From positions 1,612,001 through 1,676,000 of the forward strand of contig JACGZH010000002.1 of NCBI GenBank assembly GCA_014706385.1: DNA of 64,000 bases. The letters are read 5' to 3'. Below, piece after piece: positions 33,030 through 44,600 of the stretch; position 1 is the stretch's first letter; each line of letters opens with the position of its first letter. This stretch comes from Phaffia rhodozyma (taxonomy: Eukaryota; Basidiomycota; Tremellomycetes; Cystofilobasidiales; Mrakiaceae). Both the position numbers and the translations under genes were made by a program. Below the pieces are notes generated by a model that had not been told where the DNA came from, did not search any database, and saw nothing but the letters and a program-made list of their open reading frames with translations.

Positions 33030-36000
33030 TCAAAAACTGTATCGCCTGACGCAGAGCGTTTCCTTGGTCAGATCCAACAGCACACTTCCTTCATCCTCAA
33101 AAACAATTTGTCGGATCTCGGTTCCTTTCGGTTGTAGTTGAACCTGTTTTATCGAGCACTGTGTTAGCCACTCAAGTTCTCTAACACTCTTCTTGTGAGG
33201 AGAAGTCGTAAGTGGATGGAAGCTTGATCGCCACTTGTCCACAGTGTCAGTGAAGGCCGATGGACTTACGATGTTACTCGGTGATGTTTGACGGTCGAGC
33301 TTTCGAAGATCCCAAAGCTGACGATGATAATAAATAAGAACATGTTACAGAGTTCAGTTTATCTTGATGAGCATTTGAGAATGATGTCATACCTTGACCG
33401 TCCCCTGGTTAGTTCCTTTGGCGAAGAACTTTTGGTTTGCATTGTAGAACCCTCTCGAAAACTTGGTCGTTCCTTTCGCGTTTGTCTCCTCAGCCTCCTC
33501 GATGGAGAGCACAGGAGTCTTGTCCGTTCGAAGGTCGAACACTCTATACAAAGGTTTTGCCCTTCGGAACTATCAATCGATGGCGCAGTGAATAATTAAT
33601 GAACAGGTTAGAAACGGCCTAAGGAAGAACATGGCAAAGAAGAAAAAACGAACCTCCACAGTGAGTAAATTTGGATCTGTACTGAGGTGTAGTTGTGTAA
33701 CTGGGTCACCTCCTTTGGGAAGCTCCCAAGAGCCGAGCTTTGTAGAGTTTGCATCCCAAACCAGGACTGATATAAAACAAGACATATCATCAGATAATGC
33801 GCATGGAGTCATCGATCATGAAATTGAAAGATAGAATTACCTCGACCATCCGCTCCTCCACTTAGAATTTGTTTCTATCCGGTATGAAATTCAATGAAAG
33901 TTAGATCTCTCTGATATAACCAAGACGGAGATTATAGACAGGTTGTAGACAAATTCAAGGAAGGTCAAATGGTACCTTATAATGATTATATGCCAACGCG
34001 TTCACTCCAGCCGAATGACCTTGATGGATTGCCCACGATGACGATTTTCGGTCTTCATCTAGTTTCCAAATTCGAACTATCGTTTTAAGGGCCGACCAAC
34101 CAAAAAAAAAAAGTCACAAAGAGCGTAAGCTTCGACAGTACACATCGATCATCTGAAGCCGTCTGCTGTCAAAACTGTATGTGCGCACCATAATGATCGA
34201 ACCCTCCAGTTATAAAAGCAGATGTTCGAGGCCCATCACCTGCTTTCAAGGCATTCGACGGTAACGCTTCTAAAGCGGACAATCCCAATGCATGATGGGG
34301 ACTCAGAGAGATATGTCCTGTCGAGTGCTGTCCTCTAAAATTGATACGATCTTTTGGAAGCTCGATAAACGAGATCTGGACCGGTCTTATGCTTGGAGGT
34401 GCGAACTCCTCGATCTTTGGATGTCGATGTCCGACAATGACCCGTTGGCCGGCAACTATGTAATTTTCTACGATATGGCCTTCTGGAAAGGATAGCTGAA
34501 CAGGGTTTCCGACAGAGCTGAAGAGAGAATCCAAAACTGAATGAGTACAAGAGAAGATGGAAAGGAGAAAGAGAACCGAGAGAAAGAGACTCACAGTCTT
34601 GTCTCCCGGTCAAATATATTGAACACACCTGTGCACACATTCCAAACCCATTAGAGTCAACAGCATCATCGTGTTAACTGAAAACATAGAGATCAGAACA
34701 GAAACGCACCTTTCGTAAATCCATGTATCCACATTCCTTCGCCAGAGGCAATCCACCTCGTCCTCTGAGAGCTTGGCCGTCTTAATTCTAGATTTGTCTT
34801 GGTTTGCACATGTAGCTCGAGCTTTTTGGAGACACCATCTGTCGACGGTCGCCGAGAACCAGCTGCCGAACCTGTCGAAGGGCCTTCGTATGGGTTCCGA
34901 ATAGTTGAAGAAGCGGGTACTTCTCTGCTCTTCCCTTTGCCTTTTCCTTTATCCTTCTCCTGCTGTTGAACATTCTCTTTTGTTCGTTTGATCGGTTCTT
35001 TTTGAGGCGCCTTCAGTCTCTTCTGCCTATCATCTTCAGAAGGGGGAAGTTCCTCATCGTCGACCGATTCGTCTTCCCCTATCGTTCTTCTCCTCTTCTG
35101 AATTCCTTTATCATCACTCTTTTCCCTACTCACATCTCTCTTCGTATCTTCTTCCCAGTATATTCTGTCTGAAGACGACGCCGCGGACGGCGACGACGAA
35201 GAGAACCTCGTCAAATCAATCACCTCATCACTCATAGGTTCCCTCCTTTTTGTCGGAGTCCTTCTCTCGATATCGCTCACCAATGGCACCGAAGGCTCAA
35301 CTGAAGGACTCAAAGGCAGGATTGAGAAATTCAGTGGATTCAGAGACGAAGATCTGGAACTCGATGACCGATCCACTCGCGTTTCTGAATGAGACAGAGT
35401 TGGATTGAGGGACACGGGTGTCGGTGGTTGTCCGGTAGGCGATTGAGGAGAATTCTGAGCATTCGTCGTAGAGGATAGAGGTAAGGACGGTGGTTGTGGT
35501 GGCGGCGGCAATGGTAGAGATGGGGAGCGGTGGGTTGATTCATCGAGAGGAGTTAGGGAAAGTCGATAGCCAGGTCTAAAATCCTCGAGGGAGAGGACGC
35601 GTATGATGTTCGCTGCCTCATAGAATGTCCGGAAAGTTGCGGTGTACGAATTGGATAATGCGTGATGAGCGAGGTGAAGACTTTTGTGAAAGAAAAATGA
35701 AAAGAGAAGTCGAATGTAAGTCGTGTTTCCGTGCGCGCAGAATTTTGTCAAAGTAACAAGACAATTGAACAAGTACAAGGAAAACAAGTAAGAAACAAGA
35801 GAGCGAGGCAACGTACATGGGTGATCCCATTGAGGCGAGGAACCGTCTGATCTCAAACTCTCTTGCATCCACTGGCACATGTCCTATCCTTACTTTCGAT
35901 TCTGTCCCCTTTGAGCCATCTCCCGGGATGTTTGAGCTGGCCCGAATTCGTGCTTCATTTGCTTCTCTCTCTTGCCGTAGTCGGATCCTTTCTTGAAGTG

Positions 36001-37446
36001 CCTTGGCTTCTGCTTCCAGTCGGGCCAAGCGAAGTCTGTCTAAAGCGTCTTCGTCCACAATTTCTACAGTAGGCACAGACAGAGGAGTAGAGAGTTCAGA
36101 AGCCAAACCAGAAACAGCTTTGACGGCCACAGAGGGTGCTAAAGTGGAAGGGATTGGAGGAGGTGTGGGTGAGGGGGACACATGGTGCGAGATTGGAGGC
36201 GTATGAACTGAGGGAACACGGCCCATTGATGAGGGGTTTTGCTGTAAAATGCCGGGTTCAGTGGGCCGATTCATGTCCGACGCTTGTCCTGATGTTGATG
36301 AAACGGAAAGGTTGAGCTCGGGTTGAAGCGAAGATTGGACAGGCTCGCGCGGAACCCGACCGATAGATGACCGAGGTCGATGAGGGATGTTATCATCTGG
36401 GGGCGTCTGATGATGGGTAACGGTTGGTACAGACGATACTGGCCCTGGGTTTGAAGACGATGGTGATTCTCGTCGTTGCAATTGCGAATGAGACGGGATG
36501 GTGGGCCCAGATTCTGGCGATCTGACTTGCCGATCTTCAGTGGGTCGAGATGATAAGGTTGGACCATGCTGAGCCGAGAAGGATGGAATGGGAGGAGACA
36601 CTAGCCCAGGTTCCAACTTGGGGATCTTCCATTCAACCTTGACCTCCTGCTTGTACTTTGAGATGCTTGGTCCACTTGGCGGAGCTGGAATTGTTGCTGT
36701 CGACCCCGACCGAGGACCGGTGGGCGTTGTTCTTGCGTCTCCTTTGAAGGCCGGACGCGGTTGTGATGGCGGTGGAGGAACTGTAGCTGGCATGGTCGAC
36801 CGAGGACCTGTAGGAGTTGCTCTCACATCTGTTCCAAAGGATGGACGAGGAGTCATAGACGGTGCATATCGAGCGGCCGGTGGTAGTGGTCGCACTGGTG
36901 GAGGTCGAAACGTTTCAGATCCAGACGAAGCCAACGAGCGAGGTGGATACCATTCCATCTTGGATGGCAAAGCGGGAGGAAAACTTTGATTCAGCCGAGG
37001 CTCAATCTTGACAAAAGCCCGAGGATTGGCTTCCTCAGCTCGAGAAGGGCCTTTCGGGACTCCAGCAGCCATTCCTGACGGACCATTGGCTTGAGGTCTC
37101 TGACCCAAGTTGTTGTGCAAGGAGACTTGAGGTCTTGGGGGTCTGGGAACTCTGATTGGAACTGGCTTGTGGGCCCGAGTGGAACCCGGACCGGACGGAG
37201 CATTTGGAGCAGGAGACTGAGCCGAGGTGGAAGCGGAGGACGAAGGAAGTACATGGGGTCTAACAGGTCTGTATGGTGTCGGCCTTCTTATCGAGTTGAC
37301 CATGATGGTTTCCTTCAAAGGAGAAGTTGTCGTGTTTGATTTTGTCTTTCTTTGTTTCTTGCTTTTCTTTCGTTCTTTCCTTTCATCTCTTTGTACATCT
37401 TCTTCATGTGGCCATTCATCGGATAATCTGGCAGCCGACCTGCTCA
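33030..37446 (-). CDS. Disordered RRM-like and WD40-repeat protein, function unknown
   Basis: Not recognised by name. Frame from ATG 37446 (MSRSAARLSDEWPHEED, basic and charged) or ATG 37303 (MVNSIRRPTPYRPVRP). About 430 residues of Pro/Ser-rich disorder end in a coiled stretch (LARLEAEAKALQERIRLRQE). Then a segment resembles an RRM: VRIGHVPVDAREFEIRRFL, then, across an intron, TATFRTFYEAANIIRVL. A second disordered acidic/basic region carries nuclear-type basic clusters (KRRR). The C-terminal third reads as a β-propeller: WIASGEGMWIHGFTKG, FITGGFDHTIVRIWKLD, GHSAGVNALAYNHYK, ILSGGADGRVLVWDANSTKL, VFDLRTDKTPVLSI and GTVKLWDLRKL. It ends LCVRRYSF-stop. A nuclear RNA-related adaptor is my best guess, weakly held. 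Confidence 0.75.
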
Positions 37447-37522
37447 TTAGCTCGTCATCGTCGTCATCATCATCATCAGCATCAGTAGCAGCAGTCAAGG
37501 CAGGTAACATAAGAAGAAGAAG

Positions 37523-37550
37523 GGAAAGAAAGAAAGAAAGAAAGAAAAAA
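37523..37550. repeat. GAAA microsatellite
   Basis: About six GAAA units plus an A run. It lies between the p24 stop (37600) and the likely start of the WD40 protein. On the minus strand it would encode a Phe/Leu/Ser-rich hydrophobic stretch if translation began at the upstream ATG at 37594. A CAT/CAG-type repeat at 37455-37495 (poly-Asp in that frame) lies next to it. Confidence 0.85.
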
Positions 37551-37599
37551 ATACGACCGGCGCTCGTCCCATCCCCTCTGTCCACAATGTCCACAATGT

Positions 37600-38832
37600 C
37601 TAAACGCGATACCGACTGGCTGTCCGAGAGAAGAACGTTTTAAGGATGTAAACCTGCATACTGTAAGGAAAAGATCGCATATGATGCACAAAACAGTCGA
37701 CAAAGGTGAGCAAACGCGTCTGACGTAGACCTGTCTTCATCACCATCATCACCCTCCATCATCATCACCACCACAGAGAGACAGAAGCAAGACTTACAAC
37801 GACATCAGACACATAGCCACAGCTTCTATCACCGAGTACCAGAAGATCCTCGACTGAGTGGATCGAACAGTACTTTCGTTTCGGTTGTTACGCGTGTGGA
37901 AACTATTTTCTCGATGAAGAGATAGGTCAGCTCTACAGAATTGATCTCTAGCATAAATAGCTTGATGCGCGTAGAAAAACAAGAACAAGACAAATGGCGA
38001 GGGAGGACATACTATTTCTGGGTTCTGACCACCGAAGAAAGAAGTCCGTTGAGTTTGTAAATTGATTCTTCCAACGAGGATGTATGGTCCGAGATAGCCG
38101 TCTGCTTCCCAGGAAGAGCCAACCGAGGTTCTGACTCTACCATGATACTGTTCAAATTGTTTGTTGAATTGTCCCAGAAATAAGAACAACGAAAAGATGT
38201 CAGTGGCTGAAGTCTAGTTCAAAGCAGGCAACAAGCAGGGCCATAGACACGTACTCAAAGTCGATGACCTTGTGAGTGAGACTGGCCTCGTTCTCAAAGC
38301 AGAACGAGTACTCTCCAACAGTGTTTGCTGTGAGAATATAATCTCCTTGGGTCTCTGCCAGTCCCTCGAGTAATATCTTGTCATCCGGATCACTGTTCGC
38401 GTCAGCCACCAAGGATGAAGGATGAGTCGTTGATCAGAGATGTTCGACCATAGTTGACTGAAGAATGAAAGGGTTGGTATACATACTGGACCACAAAGTC
38501 AATCTCGAACGAGCCTCCGCTCTGTACGGCAAAGTAAAAGCCTGTGTCGAAAGAACCGGTGAGCGACACTGTCGTTTCGATCTGATCAAAGCATCTGATA
38601 TACGTAGAACCATATTCTGGTCGTAACTAGCAGACCATCCCATCGCACGACATCACATTAACAAGAGGGACGAACCGATTTTTTCCCCGACTTGATCTAC
38701 ATCTGCAAAGAAGCAGGCTCGCTCATCTGCATTGAGTTCTGTCGTGAGCGCTGCTGCCGATGCCTGTCTGGCCAGAAGGACGAAGGCGATGGAAAGACAG
38801 AAAAGAAAAGAAAGGAATGACCGATGGCTCAT
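37600..38832 (-). CDS. p24 family (emp24/gp25L) cargo receptor, gamma type
   Basis: Type I membrane protein of COPII/COPI vesicles that helps sort GPI-anchored and other cargo between ER and Golgi. The ATG at 38832 gives a signal peptide (MSHRSFLSFLFCLSIAFVLL). The GOLD domain follows: ALTTELNADERACFFADV, GEKIGFYFAVQSGGSFEIDF, DPDDKILLEGLAETQGDYIL, TANTVGEYSFCFENEASLTH (the two conserved Cys are present). Then comes a coiled region with SLEESIYKLNGLLSSV and RENSFHTRNNRNESTVRSTQ, one transmembrane helix (YSVIEAVAMCLMSLFQVYIL) and the tail KTFFSRTASRYRV-stop, with the FF motif and basic residues for coat binding. The start ALTTEL and THK motif resemble TMED3/7 and yeast Erp2-4 (gamma) more than Emp24 or Erv25. 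About six exons. Confidence 0.9.
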
Positions 38833-39054
38833 TCTCGTCGATGATGGTTGATTGATACAGAGGATGACGCTGGGCTGGCTGATTCGGGTGACGGTCGGCA
38901 GGAGGAATTCGACTAGAGATTTTCTGAATTTTCTCTAATAGACGACTACAGAATTTTCGTAGTCTTCTCCTCCATCCGACCACTAACCATCATCAGCAAA
39001 CTGACCGATTCTGGATAGAGAGAGATTTAGAACTGACCATCACGACCATACACG

Positions 39055-41287
39055 ATGGATACTGAGCTTTTGCTGATGATCCTTTGCTCACTGCTCCCAC
39101 CGAGTCAAGAGTTTTCACCGGAAGATCTTCTCAGAGCTTTGGTAGATCACGAAGGTGATCCCCAGCTAGCAGCTCGTCACTTATCCAACCTCGCAGACGA
39201 CCGTTCAATTGGTAAACACGAGCAGAAATCGAAAAGCCAGCCCACTTCGGTAGCTCAATGGTTGGCTCCTCAACAGTCATCTTCTTCCTCAGCTTCTGCA
39301 GTGTCTGAGTCGAAGCGATCTCGGGCAGATTCTCCTCCGGTACCTAGCAAGAGAGCTGCTTTGCCACCTCAGCTATCATCTGTTATACATCCTGATCTGT
39401 CCATTCGCTTTTCACCAAACTCCAACATAAATCCAACCGCTCCTTCCTCTAACTCCAACTCGTCTCTTCCTCTATTGACTCTAGCAACAGACCATCTTCG
39501 TAGAAAACATCTCCCAGCAATAGTAGTTCCTCCCTCACCACTTTCATCGAACTTGGCGAGCGCGCTCTTCTTGCAACTGATCGAGGACAGTAAAACATGG
39601 AAGCAACTCGCATACTGGATTGGGAGTAGAGAGGTCCAAAGTCCACACACAGTCAGTCTTCTGAATCGACGTCTGGTGCGATATATTTCCATCAATTAAA
39701 ATGTGTCTATACGTCTTTTCTTTCGGTAATGTAGACGAGCTTCTATGTGTCTTCAAAAAATCCACCACCATACACACCATCAGCCTTAACAGAAACAGCC
39801 AAGAACTGTAGATATCACTCCTCTTGCTCGTGTGATATCTACCCGATACATCAACGTCTCTCTGACTGCTTGCTCTCTCCTCGTTCAATATCAACAGGGC
39901 ACAATATGTCTTCCGATACGCCACCACCTCCACAATTCCCAGCTTTGCTTCAGGAGGCAGCCGATTTACTAGAGCCAATTGTGAATGCGTCAATTCAGAG
40001 TAGAGCTCGTTACGAAGGTGAATGGATGGGAACTTGGAAAGCAGGTGTCGCCGCATGCAACAGGTATGAAGGCGGTGAGGAAGGGTACGGTCTTTCGCAA
40101 TGTTCTCAGAACTTCCCTTCTTTTTCTTCTCAAAGCTGAACCCTGAAAGATACTTGACTGTCGTGCGCTTTTCATGGGATTTGGGTTTCAATAGTGTGGG
40201 TCCGCATGCAGACCAACTTACATGTACGCCTTCGATTCAATCTCCTCCTGCGGTGTTTCTTTTCGTTTTTCTGTTCTAACCATTCGCTTCGAAAAGACCT
40301 CGGACCTTATCCAACGATTGCCTCGCTTTCCCTTGGAACACCACGAAAGTTTCGCTTGAGAGCTGTGAGCTCAAAGGATCCGGCTATAGCTGACCAACAA
40401 GCAGATCCAAGAACATATGATATTCCCCTCGGACACAATACCGTTTGTCTTCGCCTGTTTGCGACCAGAGTGCGTATCGCGCGCTTCCTCACTGACCATC
40501 CAATTTTCTTCTCATCTACATGACCAGTTCTTAATCATGCATCCCCCTGTTCAAGAGGGATACAAACATTCGATCCCGAGGCAACGGACGGTAGATATCT
40601 ATAAGCCATCTTATGATGTCCACCGGCAGTGGATCCCACCCGAGGAAAGGAAAGCATATAAAGCGAGGATTGCTGTGACTTTTCGGTTCGTCCCTCGTCT
40701 TCTTCTCCTTCTCCTTTCGCTCCTTTTCGCAAGGTTTCTTCCCTCTTGCGTGTCTTCCGTTTGGTAACGACGGGTGTCTCCGACCGTTTATAAACAGATT
40801 CTACAGAGCAGACTTTGCTCCTCACCCATCCTCGTCGTCTGTGTCATCATCGCTCGATGGACCTCCAGGCATCAACCATCAAGGAACCCCACTATGTTAC
40901 TGTAAATCACCTTGCGTTCTGAAAGCAGATCAACGAGGAAGAGTGAGCACGAACCGGCGGATCGTACCCTCGTCGTCGTCGTCGTCGATGACTACGTCGT
41001 TCAATCCGAGTTCTCACCCGACCCCTCCAACAAATGTGAACCCAACTCACTCATCGCCGCCGACACCAGCGCCGTACGTCTTTTTCTGGATGTGCAACAA
41101 AAAATCAGGTTCGGGTGGTGTTGACGAAAAACCCGAAGGAAAAGGCCCAAGTGTCGTCGTCACCACGAGCAACAGCGGTCAGTCGATCACAAAAAATGAA
41201 GGTGGATGCTCGTTTTTCCGGATCTTAGATCTAGCGAAGGAAGGAAGGGATTGTGGCCGTTCGAGCCTGTCTCTTCCTGTGGCTTGA
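39055..41287 (+). CDS. AlkB-type 2-oxoglutarate/Fe(II) dioxygenase with CUE-like and GRF parts
   Basis: Oxidative demethylase of the ALKBH2/3 type, expected to repair alkylated DNA or RNA. From ATG 39055 the first ~45 residues (FSPEDLLRALVDHEGDPQLA) look like a CUE/UBA helix bundle. A Ser-rich linker follows, then the dioxygenase core: PALLQEAADLLEPIVNASIQ, NRYEGGEESVGPHADQLTYL with the iron ligands His-x-Asp, PTIASLSLGTPRKFRLR, the distal His region LGHNTFLIMHPPVQEGYKHS and ARIAVTFRFYR with the 2-oxoglutarate-binding Arg. The C-terminus matches a GRF zinc finger: CYCKSPCVLKADQRGR, FFWMCNKK, GCSFFRILDL (four Cys-type ligands spread over a long Ser-rich insert). The stop is at 41287. Divergent from p24 across 222 bases. 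Zinc binding by the stretched GRF is uncertain. Confidence 0.87.
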
Positions 41288-41620
41288 AGAATCTTGTTCT
41301 GTTTATTTTCCCAGATCAAAACGAGTCACTGTGCATTGGATATGAATAAAACACAAGTACAAAGGACACTACGTATTGTAAGAAGAAAGCGATAGATGAG
41401 GGTAATAGAGAGGAGGGGTGTATCAATCAAAGGGAGAAAAAGACGAAAAGAGCTAGACGAAAAAGAAGACGAATATCAACAAGAGAAAAATGCAGAAAGG
41501 GTGAACAAACATCTAGCACGAAAAAATGTCAAAGAAATGCTTATGAATGAACGGGTAAATATATGATATAATAAAGTAATCAGAACAACGAAGTGAGGCT
41601 CCTGGCTCAAGCAGAGAGGC
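41288..41620. other. Tail-to-tail intergenic region
   Basis: A-rich on the + strand and lies between convergent stops. Nothing visible beyond likely 3' UTRs. Confidence 0.5.
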
Positions 41621-44600
41621 TTAACCACTGCACATCATGCAAGCCTCCTTGTTCTCGATCGAGCAAAGAAGAGCAGCCTCTGCACGCTCGGCAGCCAGTC
41701 TCTTCGCCTCTTCAAACGTCACCTCCTTCTCTTCATCCCCCGACTCATCCGACACATTCCCGTTTCCATTCACAGCATTCCCGTTCCCATTACCGTTGGT
41801 CACAGGCGCAGGCACAGGAACGACCTGCACCGGCTTCAAAACAGCGTCAACTAAAGCCGGGGCGGGAGCAGAAGCAGGAGCAGGAGTAGGCTTGCTGATC
41901 GAAGGTGGAACGAAAGCCAACTTGGACACCCCGTTGGTGAGTCCCTTGACAGAAGCCGGGCTAGATTTGACGGGAGTAGACGTAGGAGTGGGCTTGGAAG
42001 CCGGTCTTGAGGCGGCCTCCTTGGCTTCCTTGATGGCGTCGGCAGAGAGAGTGAATTGAATTGCCTGAGCGGCAGGACGAGTTCGGAGGTAGTACATTCC
42101 AGTCTTGAGTCCCTTCTTCCATCCGTAAAAGTGCATGGATGTAAGCTGGCCGAATGTAGGGTTAGTCAGATGAATGTTGAGCGATTGAGACTATCATCAA
42201 CAAAGGAGTAGGTAAAGGACTAGTCAGTATAAAGCATCAAACGGAATAGAAAGAGAAAGAAAATGAACAGAAGGACTAACCTGATCAACGAAAGCTCCTC
42301 GGTCAGCAGCCATCTCAATAACCTTCTTCTGCGAAATCTCCCAAACGGTTTTGTAGATTGCCCTGAGTAACCAAGTTGATTAGTTGATGTCAGTACCTTG
42401 TACTTTGAGTCTTGAAACTCTAGATTGTTAAAGGAAGACGGACTTGAACTCATCCGGAATCTGGGCAATGTTTTGAACGGATCCGTTGTGAGCGATGATT
42501 CGATCCTTCATATCATCGTCCCAGAGCCCAAGCTCGACAAGATCTCGGAGCAACCACGGGCAGACGACCTGGAACTCTCCGGCGAGGACTCGTCGAGTGT
42601 AGATGTTCCTATATACATTCGAAGGGTCAGTCAACAAAGATTCAAGAAAACGATTGGATCCAAAAAGGGGACGAACGAGGTGTAAGGCTCAAAGCATTCG
42701 TTGAAACCAAGGATTTGGGAGGTTGAAGCTGTCGGCATGGGCGCGACCAACAATGAGTTCCTGACTCCATGTACCTTGATCTTCTCCTTGAGCTCGGCCC
42801 AATCCCAAAGACCCGTCGGCTCGACACCCCACATATCAAATTGAAGTTCTCCCTTAGAGACAGGAGAACCCTCGTAAGAGGTGTAGGCACCATCGATGGC
42901 AGCCATCTCGCAAGAAGATTCAAGAGCGGCGTGATAAATGGTCTCAAAGATCTGGATGTTGAGAAGCTTGGCCTCTGGAGACTCGAAAGGCATTCGAAGG
43001 ATCATGAACGCATCAGCGAGACCTTGAACACCGAGACCTACAGGTCGGTGTCGCATGTTTGAGTTTCGAGCTTCCTTCACGGGGTCTAAAAGCATTTGAA
43101 GATAGGATGTGAATATTAGCGTGATACCTATGACCCTCAAAGATAGGCACAAGAGAGGAGGAAGCATACAGTAGTTGACATCGATGATTTTGTTCAAGTT
43201 CTTGGTAACAACTTTGACGACTTCATGAAGCTTTTGAAAGTTATACACTCCGTGCTGGATGTACGTCGGGAGCGCGATTGAAGCCAAGTTGCAGACCGCT
43301 ACCTCGTCAGGGGCAGAGTACTCCATGATCTCAGTGCACAAGTTGGACGACTTGATGACACCCAGGTTCTTCTGATTGCTCTTTCGATTGGCGTGGTCCT
43401 GCGAGTGCAAAGATACCGATGTTAACACCAAAAAGCGGACCCAAGTAAATTCGAAAGAACGGAACAGAGAACCAACCTTGTAGCACATAAACGGTCCACC
43501 GGTCTCAGTCTGAGACTCCAGGATGGCGTACCAGACCTTTTGAGCAGAAACAACCTTTCGGAATTTGCCTTCTCGCTCGTACTTCTCGAACAAGGCTTCG
43601 AACTCGTCTCCGTAAACCTCGGACAAGCCGGGGCACTCGTTAGGGCACATAAGCGGCCAGTCACCGTTGGCTTCAACTCGCTTCATGCTATAAGGGAATG
43701 AAATTGACGAAAACAGGGTTAGTCACGATAATCATGCATTACACAAGATAAAATGGCGGATACGAACAAAAGATCAGGAATCCAGAGAGCATAGAACAAG
43801 TCTCGAGCTCTCTGCTCTTCCTTTCCATGGTTCTTTCGGAGATCCAAGAAATCAAAAATATCAGCGTGCCAAGGCTCAAGGTAGATTCTAATCGCCCAAA
43901 AATTATTAGGAGAAGCCGTCAGTTGCGAGAACCTTTTTTTTTGAAGGAAGATCACACGAAAGATATCAGCTCACGCGAAAGCTCCGGGTCGCTTGTTTCC
44001 ACCTTGGTCGACATATCGCGCAGTGGCGTCGTAAGCTCTGAGCATGGGCACGATTCCATTGGAGTATCCATTCGTTCCAGCAATGTACGATCCCTTGGCT
44101 CGGATGTTGTGAATGTTGAGTCCAATTCCTCCGGCTGTTAAGACACAAATCTCGGTCAGCCTTCGAAGTTTCTGGTAACATAAGATGATGGAGCAAAGAG
44201 AACTGACCAGTTTTGGAGATCATGGCGCACTGTTTGAGAGTATCGTAAATACCCTCGATCGAATCATCCTGCATGGCCACCAAGAAGCAAGACGAAAGCT
44301 GGGGGTGAGGAGTACCGGCGTTGAATAGCTGAAGAGAGAGTCCAAAACAAGGACAGAGATGTCAGCAGATACATAGCAATAGCAAAAAGAAAGACCAAAC
44401 GAACGTACAGTAGGGGAAGCATGGGTGAAGTACCTCTCGGACATGAGGTTGTATGTCTCAATCACTTTCTCGACGTTGGCTCCATGAATACCAACCGACA
44501 CTCGCATGAGCATGTGTTGAGGTCGCTCGGCAACGTTTCCGTCGATCCTCAAGAGATATGATCGTTCTAGCGTTTTGAATCCGAAGCTGTTCATAGAAAG

